The notes beneath the pieces were generated by a model, which was given only the letters and a program-made list of their open reading frames with translations, did no database searches and had not been told where the DNA came from. 64,000 nucleotides of DNA from Biscogniauxia marginata (Eukaryota > Ascomycota > Sordariomycetes > Xylariales > Xylariaceae): positions 372,001-436,000 of the forward strand of contig MU404066.1 of the NCBI GenBank assembly GCA_022695795.1. The letters run 5' to 3'. This document shows positions 36,661 to 45,337 of the stretch, piece after piece. A program made the position numbers and the translations under genes. The number at the start of each line of letters is the position of its first letter. Positions within the stretch are counted from its first letter, which is position 1.

Positions 36661-39600
36661 TCACTCACCCCCCTCCCCATCCTCCGACAACAAATCCTCA
36701 ACCAACGAATCCCCACCCACGCTCCTCCGCCTAATCGTCGAGTCGTCGCCCTCCTCATCCCCATCCCCATCCCCATCCGTTTCTTCCTCCTCAGCCACAT
36801 CCTCAAGCCCCCCATCCCTATCCCTATCCCTATCCCTATCCCTATCCCTATCAACGACACCGGCACCGATGACCACGACGTCGTCCGCGCTAGCGCCCGT
36901 AGCGTTCGTCCTGTCGCTCGGCGCGGCCGAGACGCTCCTGCTGACGCTGCGGCGCCCCGAGGTCGCCGACATGCGGTCCATCTGCTGCTGCTGCTGCTGC
37001 GCGTCGTTGTTGTTGTTCTGGCCGAGCTGGTTGACGATCTTGCCGAGGCTGACGTGGATCTTGTACAGCGCGTTGCGGCCCGTGGCGTCGGGCACGAGCC
37101 CCTCCTCCACCGCCGCCGACACGTCCTCGTACAGCGCCCGGAGCTTGTCCTCCGACGACGCCGGGGAGATGTACAGCTTGCCTAGTAAGGGGGCGATGAC
37201 CTTCTTTTCTTCCTCTGTTGCGTGGGTTTTTGGTTAGTCGAGGTGCGTATTTTGATATTCGAACGGTAGTGTGTGCATATGAGAGAATGAGGGAAAGGAA
37301 AAAGGAAAAAAAAGGGAGGAGGCAATGAACTTACTGCTAACATTACTATCTAGCTTTTCGAGGATATCCACGGCAAAGTCGAGGTGGACGTCGCCGTTTA
37401 CATTCTTCTTGTCTGCGTCCATGGGGACGCCGGGGACGTAGCATTTCCTTGGATCCGTCCAGTCTACCAGACACGCGCCGATAGAGTTGAGGCTGGCCAT
37501 TTCGTCACTGACGTCCATCTCGTCGTCGTCGATACCTTCTCTGACGTTATACAGTGCATGTAGGGCGTCAAGCGCTACTGACCGCATAAGATCTTGGTTT
37601 TCAGTCCGGGAGTAGCAAAAAACGGGGAGGAAGTAGTTGAGAGCCTGTCGGACACTCTGGTTGCCGGCAGTTAAGGGGTCGAAGTAAGCAACGATGAGCG
37701 TCTTTAATAATTCTGCCGATGACTCGTGGTCTGTCACAATGCGACCCAGGAGCAGTTTGGAGACGGCAACAGTAGCTGCTCCTTGAACTTCCGGATTCCG
37801 TGATCCAGACCGTAACGCTTTGACGTATACTTTCAGAAGAGCTGGGTTTGCGGAAAGTAGCTGGGCCCCGTGCACATTGAGAATGTCGGTAAGAATTTGG
37901 AGTGCTGTGATCTGAAGAGCTGAGTGACCTTTGCTGTAAAAGTGCATGAAGAGAGTCAGGTTCTCCTCGGCAAGAGCCCGGTCCAGGAGAGAACACAATC
38001 CTAGACACACCAACCCACGCTCTCGGACTGGGGCTTCGTGACTGCGAACAGCTGGGACGACTAGATTGTTGAGCATCGACACCAAATGGTCGTTCTGTTG
38101 CAATGTGCCCTCGACATTGGTGAGCATGCACTGGACAATGTGGAGACATTTCATATTAATCATGATCTCCTTGATTGCCTTCTCTCGGGCCTCTTCCTCG
38201 CTCATATCGGCATCCTTGCCTTTTTTCCCATTCCTATTGGGAGTGCTGTCACCACTGACCTCCGAACGAGCTGAATGGAAGCTTTCCTCCCCGTCGCCGA
38301 TGGCAGACTCGTCGACGATGGTGTCATGAACGTCTGCAACGGCCTCAAGAACGACACTACAGAATTCTTTTTCGCCGGCCGTGTCCGGGGCACATATATC
38401 CCGGAGAACGTCAATCGTCAGTTTGGTAACTTCATCTGGTAGGTCCGGTATCGACAGGGCCTGCCGCAGCAGTGCAAACATCTTGCGTCGGCCGACCTCA
38501 TCTGAATAGTCCAGGGTTAGAATGATGTGTAGCAATTGTTCGACAATGAACTCTTGCTCGACCGTGTCTTCCTCCTCGTCTTCTTCATCGTTTTCTTCCT
38601 GGTTATTCACCCTCTTGATAGCCTCAATTAGAACATTGAGGTACCGTTCGAGATAGAAGGCTAGTTTAGTGACTTCGGGGAGTTTCTCTTCGAGCAGGGA
38701 CTCATATTTTCCGTTGCCTTCAGTTCGGCAGAAGTCATTAAAGCTGCGGGCAATGAATACTGACTCTGCGCTCAGTGTCTCCCAAAAGTTGTCGTCAAAT
38801 TCCAAAGCATCCCTATAATCTGGACGGCCCTCCCAGAAGCCCTTCATAGCTTCTAGGGCTACACCGTTCTCAACGCCAGAGTTAACGATGTCGATTCGCT
38901 CCAAGAGTTCAAGCAGGCCGTCTAAGCTTGGTGCCGCTGGCTCGGCTGTCTTGTCACCATCCTCAGGTTGGTTGACACCAGCACAATCTTCGATCCAACG
39001 CTCGCGGAACAATCTTCCCGCAGCTTTCCGGACATTTTCGTCTCTATCCCTAAGACCCCATCGGAGGAGCTTCTCGCGCATGGAAAGGGACAGATGACGA
39101 AAGTCGCCAAGGGCCGGTAGCAAGCGGGCGTATACAGCACGGCGGGTGGCAGGGTCCTGGTCCCTTGCTCTCTCGAGGAGATAAGGCAGTGTGTTGGGCA
39201 ATATTGGTAGATTGACAAGAAGCGAGCGCCTCACCTCGGCACTAGGATCATTCTGTAAGACCTCGAGAAGCTTTTCAAGCAACCCCGTCTCGGCGTCGTC
39301 GTCGCTGTCATCCGAATTGACCATACCTTCAACCTGATTGCCGGCCAGCCTACCGAGACCGAGGACGGCCTGTGATCGGACCATGGCTTCCTTGTCGCGT
39401 ATCCTCTTCAGCAAGCCATGGCGTAGCTTTTGAAACAGGTCATCGTCGATGGCGTCTAAGGAGTTGATGATGTGGGAAATCAACTGAGTTGACCTATATC
39501 TAACATATTTGTCCTTGGCGGTGAGCAGAGGCAACACGGCCTCCATGACCTGAGTCGTCAGGCGAGTGCTAGGAGTCTCGGGCATGGTACTGGCATCGAC

Positions 39601-40038
39601 ATCGTTTTCCCCAAGCAGATCGTTATCTTTCTCGTTGGCGTGACGCAGGAACAGGCCAACGAAGCGGATGGTTTTCTCACCAACACCCTCGCTCTTCTTG
39701 ACGGGCATGACCCTGAGGACGCATCGTGAGAATTCATTGTTGAAGTCGGCCTCGTCGAAGTCGTTGGATGTCTTGCTAGGACGCGCGGGCTCGTAGCAAC
39801 AAGCCTCGTGTATCTTGCGGAGGTTGACAACCAGCTTTCTGTGGGTGGCAGTGGTCTTCTGGGCGTCGCGAAACACGGCGCATATTTGGGCTCGTAGGGC
39901 GCTATCGGGAGCCTCTTCGGGAACTTCGACGCTGGAGGATGATACTCGTGAGGCGCGAGTGTTGGAGGTTGCACTAGCTGCTTTGTTAGACGCAGCGGCC
40001 GAGGTCCGCGTGGTCCGCGAAGACACTCTCGCGGGCAT
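36661..40038 (-). CDS. CND3: Condensin complex subunit 3 (CAP-G/Ycg1/Cnd3)
   Basis: Two exons, 40038-37335 and 37214-36661, separated by a 120-nt intron (GTAAGT...AACAG), give 1085 residues. The first about 45 residues are a Ser/Thr/Arg-rich disordered head. HEAT repeats follow, for example VRYRSTQLISHIINSLD and VRSQAVLGLGRLAGNQ (about 180-240), and RARDQDPATRRAVYARLLP near 300. The nuclear condensation domain of Cnd3 covers about 560-880 (MKCLHIVQCMLTNVEGTLQQ, LGLCSLLDRALAEENL). An acidic stretch (NEEDDEEDEEEDT-like) lies near 490. With Brn1/Cnd2, Ycg1 forms the DNA-clamping part of condensin, which compacts mitotic chromosomes. The C-terminal tail is unusual: a Gln run, then an Arg/Asp dipeptide run encoded by CCCTAT hexamers, then Asp/Gly repeats, ending DLLSEDGEGGE. 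Confidence 0.93.
36811..36852. repeat. CCCTAT hexanucleotide array inside the CND3 coding sequence
   Basis: Six to seven near-perfect CCCTAT units. On the minus strand they encode alternating Asp-Arg in the disordered C-terminal tail of Cnd3. Because the unit is six bases, length change keeps the frame. Not telomeric (the fungal telomere unit is CCCTAA). Confidence 0.85.
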
Positions 40039-40522
40039 GTTGCGGAATAATAATAGATATGTTGTTTACTTGAGTTGGTTCAGGCAAACAATGAATTGAG
40101 TGAGATTCGCTGTGGTTCAAGCTAGTGGCACAAAAGACAAGACTGTAGATTACCTCCGATGTGGACCTTAAGCCTTATCGCCATGTGTCGCATGCGGTTC
40201 TGTAATAATCAAGCCTGGGACATGACGCGCAGTAGAATCGCGCCGGGGTGTTTGTATTTTGATAAGTAGCGTGGCATGCCACCTTGAAAAATCAATAGAC
40301 GAGACGGGGACTGGCTGCCGGGACAACGATTCCCCCGCATTAGTAGGAATCAAGGCACAGTCTTATTTGGTCCGATAACACTGTCTTCCCACAGCCTTAT
40401 CGTATCATCTCCACTTTATTTTTTTAAGCAATTCCTCTACTAAGGTTCGTACAGAGCGCAGTCTCTGATTGCAGTCTCTACTTTCAAGTATCGTCACTTG
40501 AGAACAGAGTCTTGTTGCAAAT
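40039..40522. promoter_or_regulatory. Shared upstream region of divergent CND3 and NOP4
   Basis: 484 bp between two divergent start codons. Probably a bidirectional promoter. No strong motif beyond a T run near 40417 was recognised. Confidence 0.45.
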
Positions 40523-42793
40523 ATGGCTCAACCCGATAACTTGAAGAGGCCCAGAGGGCAGTCCGGCGATGCGATTGTATCTGCTGAGCCAGCCATCGAA
40601 CAACGCCCCTCTAAGAAGCCTCGAGTCGAAGAAAGCAGAACGCTCTTCGTAAGATCGCTACCGCCCACAGCTACTACGGAAACACTGAGCGACCACTTCA
40701 GCCAGCACTTCCCCATTAAACATGCTACTGTCGTTCTCGATCGAGCCACCAAGGCATCGCGAGGCTATGGATTCGTTACCTTCACCGATGCTGAGGATGC
40801 GCGCGAGGCGCTGAAAAAACTTCAACACGAGAAACTAGATGGACGGCCCTTGCTTTTAGAGCTTGCAGAAGCCCGTCATCGTCAATCTGCTACTGAAGCC
40901 GCAGGTACTGCCGTGCGAAAAGAAGAGAGACAGGCTGCATTGGCAGAGGCCCGGAAAGCCCCGAAATTGATAATACGAAATTTACCTTGGAGCATCAAAC
41001 ACTCCGATCAATTAGCCGCCCTCTTTCAAGGCTTCGGAAAAGTCAAGTATGCAGACATTCCGCAGTCCAAGGGCAAATTATCTGGGTTTGGGTTTGTCAC
41101 CATGCGTGGCCGAGCCAATGCAGAAAAAGCAATGGAGGCGATCAATGGGAAGACTGTTGGTGGACGAACACTGGCTGTCGACTGGGCTGTCGATAAGCAG
41201 ACATGGGAGGAGAAAACCCAGAAGAAGGAAAACGGCACGGCACAGAAATCTAAAAGTAACGAAGCTCCGGAAGACGCAAATGACGAAGAGAAATCAAGCG
41301 AGGAAAATAGTGAGGACGAAGACGAGGATGAAGACGAGGACGAGGACGTGAAGAACTTCATGAAAAACCATATGCAAAATCTCGAGGATGAGGATGGCGA
41401 TGCCGATGATGTGGATGCAGAAGATGCGGAAGATTCAGAGGCTGAAGCTGCATCAGATGACGAAGACGATACATCAGGCGGTGCACCTATCTCCCCCAAG
41501 AAACCCTTCACGACAAATAACAAATCCACCATATTTATCAGGAACCTTCCATTTACATCAACCGACGCAGATCTCAAATCTCATTTTGAGCAATTCGGAC
41601 CTGTACGATATGCCCGCGCGGTGATTGATCGCGCTACAGATCGACCTGCGGGCACAGGATTCGTATGTTTCTTTAGCGAGAATGATTCGAAGGCCTGTCT
41701 CAAAGGAGCGCCGCGCCCTCAGCAGACGGGAGATTCGAAGAAGATATCCATTCTGCAGAACGAGATGGCTGACGAGGAAGGAAAATACACCATCGAAGGG
41801 CGAATCCTTCAAGTGTCGCAAGCTGTCAGTAGAGATGAGGCGACCCGCCTTGCCGAATCAGGCGTCACGCAGCGGCTAGGCAAAGACAGAGACAAGCGTC
41901 GACTATATTTGCTTTCTGAAGGTATCATACCTAAGGATTCGCCTATGCATGGTATGCTCGCGCCCTCGGAGGTTAAATTACGGGACGATAGCATAGCACA
42001 ACGTAAGAAGCTTATTCAAACTAATCCGAGTCTGCATCTGAGTCTCACGCGACTGGCAATCCGTAATATCCCCCGGGATATGGATTCGAAGAAACTCAAG
42101 GCACTGGCTCGCGAGGCCGTAGTGGGCTTCGCTCGAGACGTCAAGGAAGGCCACCGACAGCCGCTCTCCAAGGAAGAGAACGCCCGAGGCGGCGAGGAAG
42201 ACAAGGAGGCGGAGCGGAGGCGCAAGGAGAAAGGGAGGGGCATCGTGAAGCAGTCCAAGATCGTGTTCGAGAACAGGGAAGGCTCCAAAGTGACCGAGAC
42301 GGACGGCGCGGGCCGGAGCCGAGGCTACGGCTTCATCGAGTACTCGTCGCACCGGTGGGCCCTCATGGGGCTGCGGTGGCTCAATGGCCACGCGCTCAAG
42401 GACGCCGCCGGCAAGACGCAGCGCCTGGTCGTCGAGTTCGCCATCGAGAACGCGCAGGTCGTCGCCAGGCGCAAGGAGCAGCAGGTCAGGAGCCGCCAGC
42501 GACCCGCCGCCAGGAACGACGGGCCTTCGGGCGAGCCCAGGTCGAACGGTCGCGACGACAAAGGGCGCAGGGCTTCTCAACCGCCGAGGGGCAAGGATTT
42601 CTCCGTGTCGAAAGGCGGCGGCAGCAGCGGCAGCAGCAAGTGGGAGGGAAAGGGGAAGAAGAATAAGGGTGTGGGGAATGGTGATCCCGCTAAAGAGACG
42701 GCCGACGCCCCTTCCTCCCGCGAGGCGCTGAATCAGAAGATCATCGGGAGAAAGAGAATGATGAGGAAGAAAAAGGCCCAGGCTCGTCATTGA
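40523..42793 (+). CDS. NOP4: Nucleolar RNA-binding protein Nop4 (RBM28 type)
   Basis: Single exon, 756 residues. Four RNA-recognition motifs are visible by their RNP2/RNP1 pairs: TLFVRSLPPTAT with RGYGFVTF (about 40-115), KLIIRNLPWS with SGFGFVTM (about 150-220), TIFIRNLPFTS with GTGFVCFF (about 335-430), and a divergent LAIRNIPRDMD with RGYGFIEY (about 510-640). A strongly acidic linker (about 245-320) separates RRM2 from RRM3, and a Lys/Arg-rich tail follows RRM4. This order is that of Nop4/RBM28, needed in the nucleolus for 27S pre-rRNA processing and 60S assembly. The acidic linker and basic tail are low-complexity but in frame. GC content rises sharply after about 42150, at the 3' end. 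Confidence 0.93.
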   Translation: MAQPDNLKRPRGQSGDAIVSAEPAIEQRPSKKPRVEESRTLFVRSLPPTATTETLSDHFSQHFPIKHATVVLDRATKASRGYGFVTFTDAEDAREALKKLQHEKLDGRPLLLELAEARHRQSATEAAGTAVRKEERQAALAEARKAPKLIIRNLPWSIKHSDQLAALFQGFGKVKYADIPQSKGKLSGFGFVTMRGRANAEKAMEAINGKTVGGRTLAVDWAVDKQTWEEKTQKKENGTAQKSKSNEAPEDANDEEKSSEENSEDEDEDEDEDEDVKNFMKNHMQNLEDEDGDADDVDAEDAEDSEAEAASDDEDDTSGGAPISPKKPFTTNNKSTIFIRNLPFTSTDADLKSHFEQFGPVRYARAVIDRATDRPAGTGFVCFFSENDSKACLKGAPRPQQTGDSKKISILQNEMADEEGKYTIEGRILQVSQAVSRDEATRLAESGVTQRLGKDRDKRRLYLLSEGIIPKDSPMHGMLAPSEVKLRDDSIAQRKKLIQTNPSLHLSLTRLAIRNIPRDMDSKKLKALAREAVVGFARDVKEGHRQPLSKEENARGGEEDKEAERRRKEKGRGIVKQSKIVFENREGSKVTETDGAGRSRGYGFIEYSSHRWALMGLRWLNGHALKDAAGKTQRLVVEFAIENAQVVARRKEQQVRSRQRPAARNDGPSGEPRSNGRDDKGRRASQPPRGKDFSVSKGGGSSGSSKWEGKGKKNKGVGNGDPAKETADAPSSREALNQKIIGRKRMMRKKKAQARH

Positions 42794-43295
42794 GAGAATA
42801 AGTAGATGGCAAAAAGAAACCCCAAAAAATTTTCCCCTGAAGAATTGCTTCATTTACCTAATGGCACGGGGGTGAGAATTGATAACTCGATTCAAGTAAG
42901 AGAAATATTCTGAGCTATAGTCAGCTGTTACGAGAATAACCTTATCTTCATCAGATGTGGAAATTCAACTTCGTATCAATCAATATATTATAAGAAATAG
43001 CTTCGTCAGCACGTAGAAGGGGTTTATCTTTTATTTTTATATTTTAAACTTCCCCTGCCCTAGCATGTACACATGGTACCTCAGGTAGATATCCATCCTC
43101 TCAAAGCAGGTAAAACGTAAAACCCTTATCGAGATATCCCAAAATTGACCCGGCCGACTAATCTCCCGTGTACCAGATTGAAAACGAATGAAAAGGGGGG
43201 AGGGGAGGCTTGTTTAGCGAGCGAAGATAAAAACAGGAGTGGACTCAATCATCAAAATCTCACCACCAGTATACTACACCTTAGCTTATCCCAGC
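42794..43295. other. 3' region between convergent NOP4 and the 492-residue protein gene
   Basis: 502 bp with no gene. AT-rich around 42960-43060. Both 3' UTRs should lie here. Confidence 0.55.
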
Positions 43296-44774
43296 CTATT
43301 TCGTCCAAAACCAACCACTACGTTTCCCATCCGCCCCTCGTCCCGACGACCTCCTCTTTTCCCTGTCCTCGTCGTCGTATATATCATCACCATAGCCGTC
43401 GTCGTCCTTGTCCTCGTCGTCGATGGTGTTCTGAGCCGTCGCCGTCTTCTTCCAGCTCCATGAGGCCGAGGCGTCGACGCCGGGGGCCTTGGTGGACCAG
43501 ACGCGCGTGGAGGAGGAGGCAGTCTCGCGCGACCGCGACAGCAGGTTGCCGTCGGCGTCGAAGCGCTCCCGCGTCGTAGTCACTTGCTCCCGGCCGCCGC
43601 GGGTGCTGCGCTGCACCGAGTACACGATCTTGCCGCCGTCGGCCGTGGGGATGATGTCGACGACCGGTTTCTCGGCGCGGTCATGCACGGGGTAGTTGGT
43701 AGTAGCGGCGGCGGTAGTGGCAACGGTGGAAGTATTGTCCGACTCGGCGTTGTTGGCGGGGTTGATGTTCTCGTCGCCGTTGTTGTTGTCGTTGTTAAAG
43801 TCGCCCCAGTAGGGAGAGAAGACGCTCTTTACCATATCTGTGGCGGACTTTATGATAGAGTGCAAGTCATCTTCTGCTGTGGAATCATCGCCAGTGCCGT
43901 CCTTCCGAGCGGAGTTTCGGTCGAAGCTTCGGTCGAAGCTATCGAAGATGCTCCGTTGCATAGACTTCATTCTCTCCATAATATCGGTGAGCGTTTTTGT
44001 GCCCCTGTATAGATCCTCCTCTATGTCTGCGTCACCTGACCTCGATGCAGTGTGTTCCACAGCCTTCTCCGTCTTTTCCCTGTCCTCCGACGAGGACGTG
44101 TCCATCCAGGAACTCCAAGGCCAAGAATTATGTCTCTCGGTCGTAGGCCAGGAATATTTCCCAGATAAATCCTGTCTCCACCGCCCAGGAATCCTAGAAG
44201 CGTCGGATATCCCATAGCGCATATCGAACATCTTCTCTCTCGGAATGGAGTCTGGTATGGGCACGCTCAGAACCCGTTTATCCCAGGACGAGAGCGGAAA
44301 ATAGGCACCCCAGAGTCCCCGCTGTCCCAAGCTCACCACCCAGTCCTCGACAGGTAGTCCATGGCGGTAATGATATGTCCAATACATGTTGGAGAAGGCA
44401 AGCCCACGAATAGTCCAGGGCGGCTGTCCCGAGCGTTCGGTTAGGAGATCTTCAAATGCGTCCCGGAAGGTAAAACTGTCTTGCCATTCCTGGGGCGCAT
44501 CGCGAGGTTTAGGCTGGGGAAGATGCTGGAGATTAACTGGTGAGTATGGCGATGAGGCGGCCCAGTTGTAAACATCCTCTGCGGAGGCACGATCTTCATT
44601 TGATCCCGAGGTCCCATGTTGTGGGTGGGATGCAAGCTTCTCGTTTCTCGAGAGTTGGCTCGTCGGATCAGGGTTCAGTGGCCCTGTGAGGGTTTCTACA
44701 CCCCTCTTGAAGTGGCTATCGACGTTGTTCTTGAAACGGACGAAGGGGTTGCTTGACGGGTTGTCGCCAGCCAT
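43296..44774 (-). CDS. Unknown protein, 492 aa
   Basis: Single exon with ATG at 44774 and a stop at 43296-43298. I do not recognise a named family. The N-terminal third is the most structured: MAGDNPSSNPFVRFKNNVDS, then an aromatic-rich stretch (FSNMYWTYHYRHGLPVEDWV and GLWGAYFPLSSWDKRV, about 125-165). Asp/Asn-rich disordered sequence surrounds a repeated FDRSFDRN (about 285). A second conserved-looking patch, KPVVDIIPTADGGKIVYSVQ (about 370-390), is followed by Arg/Asp/Lys-rich sequence ending SGWFWTK. There is no signal peptide and no membrane segment. The gene is divergent from LAS21 across 563 bp. Conservation in other fungi would have to be tested; function is unknown. Confidence 0.65.
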   Translation of the reverse strand: MAGDNPSSNPFVRFKNNVDSHFKRGVETLTGPLNPDPTSQLSRNEKLASHPQHGTSGSNEDRASAEDVYNWAASSPYSPVNLQHLPQPKPRDAPQEWQDSFTFRDAFEDLLTERSGQPPWTIRGLAFSNMYWTYHYRHGLPVEDWVVSLGQRGLWGAYFPLSSWDKRVLSVPIPDSIPREKMFDMRYGISDASRIPGRWRQDLSGKYSWPTTERHNSWPWSSWMDTSSSEDREKTEKAVEHTASRSGDADIEEDLYRGTKTLTDIMERMKSMQRSIFDSFDRSFDRNSARKDGTGDDSTAEDDLHSIIKSATDMVKSVFSPYWGDFNNDNNNGDENINPANNAESDNTSTVATTAAATTNYPVHDRAEKPVVDIIPTADGGKIVYSVQRSTRGGREQVTTTRERFDADGNLLSRSRETASSSTRVWSTKAPGVDASASWSWKKTATAQNTIDDEDKDDDGYGDDIYDDEDREKRRSSGRGADGKRSGWFWTK

Positions 44775-45337
44775 GATGTCACCTTGTTAGGTTAGGTACC
44801 TGGTAATTATAAATCAGGTAAGAGGTATTATATAAGTATATTACGGCGTATGAACTGATGTCACATGAGAATCTTGTAAGTACTAGCAGTCGTTATCGTC
44901 GTCGTGGTTTTGGATAGGATTCACACAGAACCAGCTGTTGAAGGAAGATGAAGAAGAAATGGGTTGTAAAAGCAATTCTCTGAATGATGAATCAGGTTAT
45001 GAAGGTGGGATGATGAAGCTTCGAGAATTGCGGGGCGGAAGCTGGAGTTCTAGTTTGACCTCAGCATTCCACAGTGCGGGTCCTGCATAAGCCGCTAACC
45101 GGGCTGAGGTTAGGGGACTTCAAGGGTCCACCTCCCTCGACCCGCTAAATACCTACCTAGTGATTCAACTTACGCCAAGCTCCGACAGTGAAGTTTAATA
45201 ACTTACACTTGTCCTTCATCAGATCCTCCAACTACGTTCGTCTCTCATTTTGTAAAGCAATGGAGCATATCAGGCCCAATTCTTCCCTTCTTTGCTGATG
45301 ATTATACCTCTGGTCACCGAGGAATCAAGTGTCGGAC
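44775..45337. promoter_or_regulatory. Shared upstream region of the 492-residue protein gene and LAS21
   Basis: 563 bp between two divergent starts. It includes GTTAGGTTAGGTACCTGG near 44787 and a CGTCGTCGT-like stretch near 44895. No gene. Confidence 0.45.

Noticed and set aside
36811..36852. Internal telomere-like repeat
   Set aside because: The unit is CCCTAT, not CCCTAA, and it is in-frame coding sequence of CND3.
36614..37237. 207-codon plus-strand frame rich in Ser/Pro
   Set aside because: It is antisense to the second exon of CND3, whose phase and splice signals are consistent with the family.
41978..42853. 291-codon minus-strand frame opposite NOP4
   Set aside because: It is an antisense shadow created by GC-rich codon use at the 3' end of NOP4.
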